In this document: piece by piece, positions 6,644 to 15,057 of the stretch
Layout: each line of letters opens with the position of its first letter
Position numbering within the stretch: position 1 is the first letter of the stretch
NCBI GenBank assembly: GCA_040514355.1
Contig: JBEVCF010000010.1
Coordinates: 1-15,844 of the forward strand
Direction of reading: 5' to 3'
Source of the DNA: Opacimonas sp040514355
GTDB taxonomy: Bacteria; Pseudomonadota; Gammaproteobacteria; Enterobacterales; Alteromonadaceae
DNA: 15,844 bases
Position numbers and translations under genes: made by a program
The notes under the pieces: model-generated
The model's input: only the letters and a program-made list of their open reading frames with translations
Told to the model about the DNA's origin: nothing
Databases searched by the model: none

Positions 6644-7669
6644 ATGATAAAAACCTGTATTCTTGGCGCAAGTGGTTATACCGGCGCTGAACTTGTTAAG
6701 TATTTAAGCCAACACCCAACCTTTAATCTTGATGCGCTATTTGTGTCTGAACAATCAAAAGATGCACATACGCCAATCAGTGTTTTGCACGCGAAATTGA
6801 TCGGTATCTGTGATCTGCCTTTGCAGCCACTTAATGACGAGATACTTGAGCAACTGGCATGGGATTTTGATGTCATTTTCCTCGCAACTCCCCATGAAGC
6901 GTCACATGACTGGATGCCGACACTTGCGGGAAAGCGCGCCGTAATTTTAGATTTGTCTGGCGCATATCGCATCAAAGACGCTGCGGTGTTTGAACAGTTT
7001 TACGGCTTTGCTCACAACGATGCAACGTGGCTTGAAGCTGCCGTTTATGGTCTAGCAGAATGGTATCCACAACAGATTGCTGACGCGTCTGTGGTGGCTG
7101 TCCCTGGCTGTTACCCCACTGCGAGTTTAACTGGCTTAAAACCTTTAGCAGCGGCAGGTTTATTAACCGAGACCATGCCAACTATTAATGCGGTTTCGGG
7201 TGTCAGTGGCGCGGGCCGCAAAGCAGCATTGAGTAATAGTTTTTGTGAAGTGAGCTTGCAGGCTTACGGTATTTTACAACATCGTCACATGCCAGAAATT
7301 GAAGCGTATTTAGGTCAAGATGTTATCTTCACCCCACATTTGGGTAATTTCAAACGCGGTATCTTGGCGACGATCACCGCTCAAGTGAAACCTGGTACCA
7401 CTGCGTCAGATGTTGAGCATGCTTTTAGCAGTGCTTACAGCGATACACCCTGTGTACGTTTACGTGAACGTGCGCCCAAAATCGATGATGTTTTATTTAC
7501 CCCGTTTTGTGATGTGTACTATCAATACCACGAGGCAAAAGGCTATGTGGTCATTACAACCGCCATTGATAATGTATTAAAAGGTGCAGCTGCGCAGGCG
7601 ATTCAATGTGCCAACCTCACTCAAGGACTACCGATTATGCAAGGTTTATTACCCGAGGTTCAGCTATGA
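6644..7669 (+). CDS. argC: N-acetyl-gamma-glutamyl-phosphate reductase
   Basis: This enzyme catalyses the third step of arginine synthesis, the NADPH-dependent reduction of N-acetylglutamyl phosphate to the semialdehyde. The ATG at 6644 gives 341 residues (E. coli 334) and follows GAGGGAAG at 6631-6638. A longer frame from TTG at 6581 would add 21 unlike residues and is rejected. The nucleotide-binding GASGYTGAE is at residues 8-16. The catalytic cysteine is in VPGCYPTAS (Cys156), and the SGVSGAGRKA substrate loop and HRHMPEI follow. It is the first gene of the argCBFGHA operon, and its stop overlaps the argB start as ATGA. Confidence 0.97.
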   Translation: MIKTCILGASGYTGAELVKYLSQHPTFNLDALFVSEQSKDAHTPISVLHAKLIGICDLPLQPLNDEILEQLAWDFDVIFLATPHEASHDWMPTLAGKRAVILDLSGAYRIKDAAVFEQFYGFAHNDATWLEAAVYGLAEWYPQQIADASVVAVPGCYPTASLTGLKPLAAAGLLTETMPTINAVSGVSGAGRKAALSNSFCEVSLQAYGILQHRHMPEIEAYLGQDVIFTPHLGNFKRGILATITAQVKPGTTASDVEHAFSSAYSDTPCVRLRERAPKIDDVLFTPFCDVYYQYHEAKGYVVITTAIDNVLKGAAAQAIQCANLTQGLPIMQGLLPEVQL

Positions 7670-8433
7670 GTCCCTTAGTGATTAAAGTCGGCGGTGCCTT
7701 TATTGATGCACCAGAAGGGCAACGTGCCTTTTTTGAAAACATCAAAAAAATCCAAGCCCAGCGTCCTGTCATTATCGTACATGGCGGTGGTGCGGGCGTA
7801 CAAAAAATCTTAGAAGCTCTGGGTTTTACCAGCACCAAAAAAGCCGGTCTACGCGTCACCCCTGCAGAACACATGCCCTATGTAGCCGCCACCTTAGCAG
7901 GCGAATACGCCACTAAAATGCTGAGCTTTGCACTCGCGCAAAACCTACCTGCGGTGAGTTTGACATTGGCCGATGGCGGCATGACGGTATGCCAGCAACA
8001 TCCTGCTGATGTTGGTTGTGTTGGGATCCCAGCACCAAAATCACCCGCTTTACTTAAGCACTTGCTCGCACAAAATTTCGTACCTATCATCAATTCCATT
8101 GGTATTGATCACAATGCCCAATTGATGAATGTGAACGCCGATCAAGCTGCGACCATCATCGCTACGCTTGTCTCAGGGGAATTGTTACTACTCTCTGATG
8201 TCCCAGGCGTGTTAGATGGCGACAAGCAAAAACTTCCCACACTTAGTCATGCCGACTATCAGCGCCTCGTTGACGAACAGGTTATAACTGATGGGATGCT
8301 CGTCAAAGTTGCTGCAGCTATCGAATCAGCACAAACCTTGCGCCGACCTGTCATTATTGGGGATTGGTCGAAAACACATTTGCTACACGCTGCCAGTTTA
8401 ACTGATTTCGGCACGCACATTTTACCAGAATAA
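7666..8433 (+). CDS. argB: Acetylglutamate kinase
   Basis: ArgB phosphorylates N-acetylglutamate with ATP, the second step of the pathway. The 255 residues (E. coli 258) show the amino-acid-kinase motifs IKVGGAF (Lys7), IIVHGGG (36-42), NVNADQAA and ITDGMLVKV. It lacks the N-terminal helical extension of arginine-inhibited kinases. By family knowledge it should therefore be arginine-insensitive, with feedback falling on ArgA. The start at 7666 overlaps the argC stop by 4 bp and has GAGG at 7654-7657. Upstream in-frame codons lie within argC and are rejected. Confidence 0.97.
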   Translation: MSPLVIKVGGAFIDAPEGQRAFFENIKKIQAQRPVIIVHGGGAGVQKILEALGFTSTKKAGLRVTPAEHMPYVAATLAGEYATKMLSFALAQNLPAVSLTLADGGMTVCQQHPADVGCVGIPAPKSPALLKHLLAQNFVPIINSIGIDHNAQLMNVNADQAATIIATLVSGELLLLSDVPGVLDGDKQKLPTLSHADYQRLVDEQVITDGMLVKVAAAIESAQTLRRPVIIGDWSKTHLLHAASLTDFGTHILPE

Positions 8434-8444
8434 AGGAATGCACC

Positions 8445-9362
8445 ATGCAACAGGACCTATTAACGTTTAAAGATACGTCACCACAACAAATGCAAGACTT
8501 GCTTGATTTAGCACTGCATGTCAAACGTGCGCCTTCTGATTTTCGAAATACATTACAAGGCAAGTCATTAGTCGCACTCTTTGAAAAACCATCACTGCGC
8601 ACACGTGTTAGCTTTGATATCGGTATTCAAAAGCTCGGTGGTCATTTGGTATATCTTGATGCACAAGCCAATAATCTAGCCGGACGCGAAGATACCAAAG
8701 ACATGGCATTGAATTTATCATGCTGGGCAGACGGGATCATTGCTCGCGTATTTTCGCACAGTACCTTAGAAGAACTGCGCGAACATGCCTCTGTGCCCGT
8801 GATCAATGCTTTGTGTGACCTTTACCATCCCTGCCAGGCCTTAGCGGATTATTTAGCACTCTCGGAAGTATTCCACGACATCAAGGGCAAAACACTAGCG
8901 TATATCGGAGATGGCAATAACGTCACGCATTCTTTGTTAATTGTGGGTGCATTATTAGGCGTGCATCAAGTCGTTGTGACTCCAGCCGGTTATGAAGCTA
9001 ACCCTGAAATTGTGACACTCGCTCGCCAACTAGCGCAAACCACCGGCGCAGATATTCGCGAAACAAACGACATTGCAAATTTAGCTGACGTCGATGTTTT
9101 ATATACTGACACATGGTTATCAATGGGTGATAATACGCCCCTTGAGGATATTAAAACGACATTTATGCCTTATCAAATCAACCACGCGTTGATGGAACAA
9201 ACGGGTGCACAGTTCGTCATGCACTGTCAACCAGCCCATAGAGATTTAGAAATAACAGGTGCACTGATCGATTCGGATGCATCACTATTAATGTTACAAG
9301 CTGAAAATAGAATGCATGCGCAGAACGCCATCATGATTCAGCTATTAGGTGAGAGAGTATAA
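8445..9362 (+). CDS. argF: Ornithine carbamoyltransferase
   Basis: ArgF makes citrulline from ornithine and carbamoyl phosphate in the cytoplasm. The 305 residues carry the carbamoyl-phosphate site FEKPSLRTR (46-54), HPCQALAD (128-135), the ornithine-binding loop DTWLSMG (222-228) and the C-terminal QAENRMHAQ. The usual HCLP is HCQP here (260-263), with the cysteine kept. The SMG loop argues for ornithine, not N-acetyl- or N-succinylornithine, as substrate. AAAGGA lies before the ATG, and the gap from argB is 11 bp. argG follows after 3 bp. Confidence 0.95.
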   Translation: MQQDLLTFKDTSPQQMQDLLDLALHVKRAPSDFRNTLQGKSLVALFEKPSLRTRVSFDIGIQKLGGHLVYLDAQANNLAGREDTKDMALNLSCWADGIIARVFSHSTLEELREHASVPVINALCDLYHPCQALADYLALSEVFHDIKGKTLAYIGDGNNVTHSLLIVGALLGVHQVVVTPAGYEANPEIVTLARQLAQTTGADIRETNDIANLADVDVLYTDTWLSMGDNTPLEDIKTTFMPYQINHALMEQTGAQFVMHCQPAHRDLEITGALIDSDASLLMLQAENRMHAQNAIMIQLLGERV

Positions 9363-9365
9363 TTT

Positions 9366-10580
9366 ATGACAAAACCCGCTATCAAAAAAGTGGTATTAGC
9401 CTATTCTGGTGGCTTAGATACTTCAGCGATCATCCCTTGGTTGAAAGAAAACTATGGCTGTGAAGTCGTCGCATTTGCTGCTGATGTAGGTCAGGGCGAT
9501 GAGGAGCTCGAGGGTTTACACGAAAAAGCGATCGCATCAGGCGCATCAGAATGTCATATCGTTGATTTAAAACAAGAATTCGTCAAGGATTTTATCTTCC
9601 CAACCATCAAAACCGGTGCGGTCTATGAAGGTGAATATCTGTTAGGTACCTCTATGGCACGCCCTGTGATTGCCAAAGCACAAGTTGAAGTAGCACGCAA
9701 AGTGGGTGCGGATGCCCTATGTCACGGTTGTACCGGTAAAGGCAATGACCAAGTGCGTTTTGAAGGTGCGTTTGCTGCACTAGCACCAGACTTAACGGTG
9801 ATCGCGCCATGGCGTGAATGGGACATGGTTTCGCGTGAAGATTTGTTAGACTATTTGGCTGAGCGCAACATCCCCACGACTGCGTCTGCAACCAAAATTT
9901 ATAGCCGTGATGCTAATGCATGGCATATTTCACACGAGGGTGGTGAGTTAGAAGATCCTTGGTGTGAACCAACTAAAGCCGTGTGGACTCTGACGACCGA
10001 TCCCATGGATGCACCAGATACGCCTGCGACTGTCAGCTTGACCTTCGATAAAGGTGAAGTCACGCATATTAATGGCACAGCTCTAGATGCTTATGAAGCT
10101 CTAGTCGAACTGAATAAGATTGCTGCACCGCATGGTGTGGGTCGTATTGACATCGTCGAAAACCGTTTAGTGGGTATGAAGTCTCGCGGCTGTTATGAAA
10201 CTCCGGGCGGTACAGTATTACTCAAAGCCTACAAAGCGCTAGAAACGCTAGTATTGGATAAATCAGCACTGAAATTCCGCGAACAAGTCGGTCTTGAATT
10301 TGCGCATGTTATGTATGATGGACGCTGGTTTACCGCTATCAACGATTCACTATTGGCCGCTGCGAATTCGTTTGCCCAATTAGTCACAGGTGAAATTGTC
10401 GTCAAGCTGTACAAGGGTACTGCTACTGTAATCCAACGCAAATCACCCAACTCGCTTTATTCAGAGGATTTTGCAACGTTTGGCGCAGATGATGTATATG
10501 ACCAATCGCATGCAGAAGGTTTCATTCGTTTATTCAGTCTTTCATCTCGCATCAAAGCGATGCACGATGCTGAAAAATAA
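9366..10580 (+). CDS. argG: Argininosuccinate synthase
   Basis: ArgG condenses citrulline and aspartate with ATP to give argininosuccinate, AMP and pyrophosphate. The PP-loop AYSGGLDTS is at residues 12-20. HGCTGKGNDQVRFE, YSRDANAWHIS and RGCYETPGG mark the rest of the active site. At 404 residues it belongs to the shorter, widespread ArgG type and not the roughly 447-residue enterobacterial one. It begins 3 bp after argF, with a weak GAGAG-type ribosome site inside argF. It ends 16 bp before argH. Confidence 0.97.
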   Translation: MTKPAIKKVVLAYSGGLDTSAIIPWLKENYGCEVVAFAADVGQGDEELEGLHEKAIASGASECHIVDLKQEFVKDFIFPTIKTGAVYEGEYLLGTSMARPVIAKAQVEVARKVGADALCHGCTGKGNDQVRFEGAFAALAPDLTVIAPWREWDMVSREDLLDYLAERNIPTTASATKIYSRDANAWHISHEGGELEDPWCEPTKAVWTLTTDPMDAPDTPATVSLTFDKGEVTHINGTALDAYEALVELNKIAAPHGVGRIDIVENRLVGMKSRGCYETPGGTVLLKAYKALETLVLDKSALKFREQVGLEFAHVMYDGRWFTAINDSLLAAANSFAQLVTGEIVVKLYKGTATVIQRKSPNSLYSEDFATFGADDVYDQSHAEGFIRLFSLSSRIKAMHDAEK

Positions 10581-10596
10581 AGCCTAGGAGAACGAT

Positions 10597-11982
10597 ATGG
10601 CACTTTGGGGTGGTCGCTTTAGCGGTGGCAGTAGCAATATGTTTAGACAGGTCAATGACTCAATAGGGTTTGACCAAGTGATGGCGAGCCAAGATATCTT
10701 CGGTTCGATCATCTGGTCGCGTGCACTATGCGGTGCGGGCGTATTGACGAGTGATGAGCAAGCGCAACTTGAGACGGCATTAGCTGAACTCAAAGCTCAG
10801 GCAGATGCTGGCACATTGGACTTTAGCCAAACGCAAGAAGAAGATATTCACGCATTTGTCGAAGCCGAATTAACTGTCAAATTGGGTGACATTGCCCGTA
10901 AATTGCACACCGGCCGCAGTCGTAATGACCAAGTCGCAACTGACTTCCGCTTGTGGTGTAAAGACCACATCGGCATGCTGCGCAGTGACCTCATTGGCGT
11001 CATTGCGGCGCTCACCTCACTGGCCGAGCGTTCTCAAGATATTATCTTCCCGGGCTACACGCATTTACAACGAGCACAACCTGTGCGTTTTGCCCATTGG
11101 GCACTGGCTTATGTCGAAATGTTCAAACGGGATGTCTCTCGCTTGGACGATGCCCTAGTGCGAATGAATTTCAGCCCCTTAGGTTGTGGTGCATTAGCGG
11201 GCACTACCTACCCAGTTGACCGTCAGGAGATTGCTCAACAACTTGGTTTTACCGCTCCGTGCGTCAACAGTTTAGATGCGGTTTCAGACCGTGATTTCGT
11301 ACTTGAGTTATTATTCTGTGCCTCCACCAGCATGATGCATATCTCACGTATGGCAGAAGATATGATCTTCTACAACTCTGGTGAGTCCGGTTTTATTCAA
11401 TTAGGCGATGCCGTCACCTCCGGTTCCTCGTTGATGCCACAAAAGAAAAACCCAGATGCATTGGAGTTGATGCGCGGTAAATGTGGTCGTGTTTTTGGTT
11501 CCTTGCAAGGACTACTAGTGACCATGAAGGGCCTACCTCTAGCGTATAACAAAGACATGCAAGAAGACAAAGAAGGGGCTATGGATGCCGTAACCCAATG
11601 GCATATTTGTTTGTCGATTGCAGTAGAAGTCTTAGACAGTGTGGTACTTGATGCTGAGCGTTGTCGTCAAGCTGCCCAGCAAGGTTATGCGAATGCGACT
11701 GAACTAGCCGATTACCTAGTCGACAAAGGGATCCCGTTCCGCACCGCACATGATATTTCTGGTCAAGCTGTGGTATATGCCCTGAGTCAAAACAAACCTT
11801 TAGAAGGATTGACCGTCACGGAATTGCAACAGTTCTCAGCTGTAATAGAGGACGATGTATATCCGATCTTACAACTGGAATACCTCGTCGACAAACGCAA
11901 TATTTTAGGTGGCACAGGCATAGAACCCGTATCAGCAGCCGTTCAAGCTGCACGCGCCTATGTCACTGAGCAACAAGGATAA
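10597..11982 (+). CDS. argH: Argininosuccinate lyase
   Basis: ArgH splits argininosuccinate into arginine and fumarate, the final step. The 461 residues (E. coli 457) belong to the fumarase/aspartase superfamily. LHTGRSRNDQ (103-112), GYTHLQRAQP (153-162) and the signature loop GSSLMPQKKNP (276-286), which bears the catalytic serine, are all present. GGAGA precedes the ATG. The protein stops at the normal lyase end. There is no C-terminal acetyltransferase extension of the kind seen in the ArgH(A) fusions of several marine gammaproteobacteria. argA follows as a separate gene after 5 bp. Confidence 0.97.
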   Translation: MALWGGRFSGGSSNMFRQVNDSIGFDQVMASQDIFGSIIWSRALCGAGVLTSDEQAQLETALAELKAQADAGTLDFSQTQEEDIHAFVEAELTVKLGDIARKLHTGRSRNDQVATDFRLWCKDHIGMLRSDLIGVIAALTSLAERSQDIIFPGYTHLQRAQPVRFAHWALAYVEMFKRDVSRLDDALVRMNFSPLGCGALAGTTYPVDRQEIAQQLGFTAPCVNSLDAVSDRDFVLELLFCASTSMMHISRMAEDMIFYNSGESGFIQLGDAVTSGSSLMPQKKNPDALELMRGKCGRVFGSLQGLLVTMKGLPLAYNKDMQEDKEGAMDAVTQWHICLSIAVEVLDSVVLDAERCRQAAQQGYANATELADYLVDKGIPFRTAHDISGQAVVYALSQNKPLEGLTVTELQQFSAVIEDDVYPILQLEYLVDKRNILGGTGIEPVSAAVQAARAYVTEQQG

Positions 11983-11987
11983 GCAAG

Positions 11988-13295
11988 ATGGTCCTGAGCC
12001 ATTTAGATATGATTTCATTGTTTCGCAACTCGGCGCCGTATATCAATGCGCATCGAGGCAAAACCTTCGTCATTATGTTGAGTGGCGAGGCTGTTGCCTC
12101 ATCTAATTTACCGACCATCATCCATGATGTCGCATTGTTGAACTCCCTCGGGGTGAGATTGATTATCGTGCATGGTGCACGGCCGCAAATTGACGAACGC
12201 ATCGGCATGCGTCAACTTACTAGTCGCTTTGAAAATAATGTGCGTATCACCGACAAAACCACCCTGGAATGTGTCAAAGATGCCGCTGGTTCAGTACGCT
12301 CGCAAATTGAGGCCTTGCTAACTATGGGGCTTCCTAACTCGCCGATGCACGGCTCACAAATCCGTGTTGCATCTGGTAATCTAGTCGTTGCCAAACCCAT
12401 GGGTGTGCGCGATGGGATAGATTATGAAAACACGGGGTATGTGCGTCGTATAGATGAACAAGGGATCACCAATCACCTCAATGATGGTTATATTGTACTG
12501 CTCTCACCCATTGGCTATTCTCCCACCGGCGAAGTGTTTAACTTATCGCATGAAGAGGTTGCTACTGCCGCAGCTGAAGCGATGCAAGCTGACAAACTCA
12601 TCGCATTTTCAGAGTACAAAGGGATATTAGATAAAGACCAACAACTTTTGCGTAATATCGAACTTGCGCGCTTTGAGCAATTACTCGCTGATGAAGTGTT
12701 GATCAATGAACCACATGTTTTAGACGCACTCGCTCAAGCAGTACGAGCAGGTACACCTCGAGCACACTGTGTGAGTTATGCCGTTGACGGCTCGTTACTC
12801 AAAGAATTATTCACGCGTGACGGGACCGGCTCCCTCGTTACCGAAAACCACTATGAACGACTCCGTCCAGCAGAAATTGAGGACGTAGGCGGGATCTTAC
12901 AACTCATCAAACCCCTTGAAGAAAGTGGTGCATTAGTCAAACGCTCCCGTGAGCGACTAGAGCAAGAAATTAAGCAATTTACCGTGATAGAGCGTGATGG
13001 GATGATCATTGCTTGCGCAGCATTGTATCCCTATCCCGATGGCTTTGCCGAAATCGCTTGTGTCGCCACACATCGTGAATATCGAGGAAAGAGCCGTGGC
13101 GAACGTTTACTCGAAGCTTTGACGACTCAAGCCAAGCTGCAAGACATACGCACCTTATTCGTCCTAACCACCCTTACTGCGCACTGGTTTTTAGAGCAGG
13201 GTTTTGTCGAGGCTAGCAGAGAGATCTTGCCGACCGCAAAACAGGAGCTGTACAACTTTCAACGCAACTCGAAGGTGTTTACTCTCGATATTTAA
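11988..13295 (+). CDS. argA: N-acetylglutamate synthase (amino-acid acetyltransferase)
   Basis: ArgA acetylates glutamate with acetyl-CoA, the committed first step and the usual point of arginine feedback inhibition. The 435 residues have the two-domain layout of E. coli ArgA. An amino-acid-kinase-like regulatory domain (about 1-285) has the HRGKTFVIMLSGEAV and IIVHGARPQID motifs. A GNAT acetyltransferase domain (about 290-435) has the acetyl-CoA loop YRGKSRGE (365-372) and FVLTTLTAHWFLEQGF. The start is set by match to the E. coli N-terminus and by AAGGAT at 11974-11979. It closes the arg operon and converges on maeA. Confidence 0.97.
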   Translation: MVLSHLDMISLFRNSAPYINAHRGKTFVIMLSGEAVASSNLPTIIHDVALLNSLGVRLIIVHGARPQIDERIGMRQLTSRFENNVRITDKTTLECVKDAAGSVRSQIEALLTMGLPNSPMHGSQIRVASGNLVVAKPMGVRDGIDYENTGYVRRIDEQGITNHLNDGYIVLLSPIGYSPTGEVFNLSHEEVATAAAEAMQADKLIAFSEYKGILDKDQQLLRNIELARFEQLLADEVLINEPHVLDALAQAVRAGTPRAHCVSYAVDGSLLKELFTRDGTGSLVTENHYERLRPAEIEDVGGILQLIKPLEESGALVKRSRERLEQEIKQFTVIERDGMIIACAALYPYPDGFAEIACVATHREYRGKSRGERLLEALTTQAKLQDIRTLFVLTTLTAHWFLEQGFVEASREILPTAKQELYNFQRNSKVFTLDI

Positions 13296-13301
13296 CGGTC
13301 A

Positions 13302-13340
13302 CGTATAAACGCGTCGATTAGACACTGACGCGTTTATACG
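13302..13340. terminator. Perfect 14-bp inverted repeat at the argA/maeA convergence
   Basis: The arm CGTATAAACGCGTC (13302-13315) is exactly complementary to GACGCGTTTATACG (13327-13340), with an 11-nt loop. The right arm encodes the last residues of maeA, and its stop codon (13318-13320) lies in the loop. The hairpin would form in the 3' ends of both convergent mRNAs. There is no T-run after either arm, so it is not a textbook intrinsic terminator. A bidirectional terminator or mRNA-end stabiliser is the likely reading. Confidence 0.6.
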
Positions 13341-15003
13341 GGCGATACTGTGGTTGCCAAAAGTGTTGTTCAATTTTTTCGCTTAACACTTCATCGCTAA
13401 TGTCTAACGCCAAACCCTCGGCAATAGCCTGCTTAGCAACGGCAAAAGCAATCTTCTTACTGATCATTTGAATATCCGTCAGAGGCGGTAATAAGGCTCC
13501 CTGACCGGTATTAGCCACTGGCGACGTTTCGGCCAAAGCACTGGCTGCCACCATTAACATATTATCTGTAATTTTACTGGCTTTAACTACTAATGTGCCT
13601 AGACCAATGCCGGGGAAAATATAACTGTTGTTACACTGTGCAATGGGGAATGTTTTACCCTTAAATTCAATATCCTCAAACGGACTACCTGTGGCAATGA
13701 CAACCTGGCCATCAGTCCACGCAATCACATCTTCAGGTCTAGCTTCAACGCGTTTTGAAGGATTGGAAAGTGGAAAAATAATGGGTAATGCATGGTTTTT
13801 AGCCATCGTTTTGACGACGCTCTCAGTGAATAATCCTCCCACCCCAGACACGCCAATCAAAATATCAGGTTGGGCATGATTGAGTACATCCATCAAACTA
13901 GCGTGTTCTGTTTCAATTCGCCATGTCCGTAAAATCTCCGCAGGTTGTGCTAGCGCTTGCTGGAAGTCCATCAATGCGGGCGTAGCAGTTGTCATTAAGC
14001 CGTAGCGGTCCACCATGAAGACCTTCGCTTTGGCCTCTGTTTCGGTAAGTCCTTCGCGTTGCATTTGCTGGATGAGCATCTGAGCAATGCCACAACCAGC
14101 AGACCCCCCTCCTACAAACGCAATGTTCATCTCAGACAAGGGTTTGCCAACCAGTCGGCAAGCAGACAACAAAGAGCCTAACGTCACTGCGGCAGTACCT
14201 TGAATATCATCATTAAAACAGCAATAGTCATGACGGTATTTTTGTAATATTGGCATGGCGTTGGGTTGGGCGAAGTCCTCAAACTGGACCATCGTACCTG
14301 GCCAACGACGCTTCACCGCCTGCATAAACAACTCAATAAACTCATCATAGGTTTCTTGATCGATACGAGTATGGCGCTCCCCCATATACATCGGGTCGTT
14401 GAGTAATTTTTCGTTGTTGGTACCAACATCTAAGGTGATAGGTAAGGTGTATGCCGGACTGATCCCTCCACAGGCGGTGTACAATGCTAATTTACCAATA
14501 GGGATCCCCATGCCGCCAATCCCTTGATCACCCAAGCCTAAAATGCGCTCTCCGTCGGTGACCACGATGACTTTCACTTGGCGTTTGGTTACATTACGTA
14601 AAATATCGTCCAGGTTATGCCGTTCACGATAAGAGATAAATAACCCACGTGATGAGCGATAAATATCCGAAAACATCTCACACGCCTCCCCGACAGTCGG
14701 GGTGTAAATGATCGGCATCATTTCTTCGATGTGAGTCTGTACTAGGCGAAAATACAAGGTTTCATTGGTGTCTTGAATAGCGCGTAGATAAATGTGTTTA
14801 TTGAGTGGTTCGTCAAAGCTTTTGTACTGCAAGTAGGCGCGTGAAACTTGCTCCTCAATGGTTTCATAGCGCGGTGGTAATAAACCCATGAGGTTAAATG
14901 TGCGGCGCTCCTCTTCAGAAAAAGCAGAGCCTTTATTCAGCAATGGCGTTTCGAGCAAAGCGGGGCCTGAATGCGGAATGTATAAAAAAGCATTAGATTG
15001 CAT
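13318..15003 (-). CDS. maeA: NAD-dependent malic enzyme (oxaloacetate-decarboxylating)
   Basis: This enzyme oxidatively decarboxylates malate to pyruvate. The 561 residues (E. coli MaeA/SfcA 565) carry the catalytic tyrosine in MMPIIYTPTVG (Tyr100) and VVTDGERILGLGDQG (148-161). The catalytic lysine is Lys171, the divalent-metal ligands are in FEDF (Glu242, Asp243) and FNDDIQGT (Asp266), and the dinucleotide loop is GGGSAGCG (298-305). Length and motifs point to the NAD-type large enzyme and not the MaeB fusion type. AGGA lies about 7 nt before the ATG. The gene follows mrcA after 54 bp and converges on argA. Confidence 0.96.
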   Translation of the reverse strand: MQSNAFLYIPHSGPALLETPLLNKGSAFSEEERRTFNLMGLLPPRYETIEEQVSRAYLQYKSFDEPLNKHIYLRAIQDTNETLYFRLVQTHIEEMMPIIYTPTVGEACEMFSDIYRSSRGLFISYRERHNLDDILRNVTKRQVKVIVVTDGERILGLGDQGIGGMGIPIGKLALYTACGGISPAYTLPITLDVGTNNEKLLNDPMYMGERHTRIDQETYDEFIELFMQAVKRRWPGTMVQFEDFAQPNAMPILQKYRHDYCCFNDDIQGTAAVTLGSLLSACRLVGKPLSEMNIAFVGGGSAGCGIAQMLIQQMQREGLTETEAKAKVFMVDRYGLMTTATPALMDFQQALAQPAEILRTWRIETEHASLMDVLNHAQPDILIGVSGVGGLFTESVVKTMAKNHALPIIFPLSNPSKRVEARPEDVIAWTDGQVVIATGSPFEDIEFKGKTFPIAQCNNSYIFPGIGLGTLVVKASKITDNMLMVAASALAETSPVANTGQGALLPPLTDIQMISKKIAFAVAKQAIAEGLALDISDEVLSEKIEQHFWQPQYRPYKRVSV

Positions 15004-15016
15004 ATCTATCCTGTCG

Positions 15017-15052
15017 TTATATTTAGGGGTGATTGTTATTATTTTTAGGGGT
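15017..15052. repeat. 14-bp direct repeat, 22-bp period, upstream of maeA
   Basis: TTATATTTAGGGGT (15017-15030) and TTATTTTTAGGGGT (15039-15052) differ at one base and are 22 bp apart, two helical turns. On the maeA strand each reads ACCCCTAAA followed by AT-rich sequence. Both lie in the 54-bp mrcA-maeA gap, and the nearer copy ends 13 nt before the maeA ATG. Between them the maeA strand carries successive A-rich triplets (AAA AAT AAT AAC AAT). They could be an operator or an mRNA leader element. Confidence 0.5.
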
Positions 15053-15057
15053 TGAGT

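Noticed and set aside
8445..9362. argF as an N-acetylornithine carbamoyltransferase
   Set aside because: The DTWLSMG ornithine loop is present, whereas acetylornithine enzymes have a different loop here; argA also fits the ordinary route.
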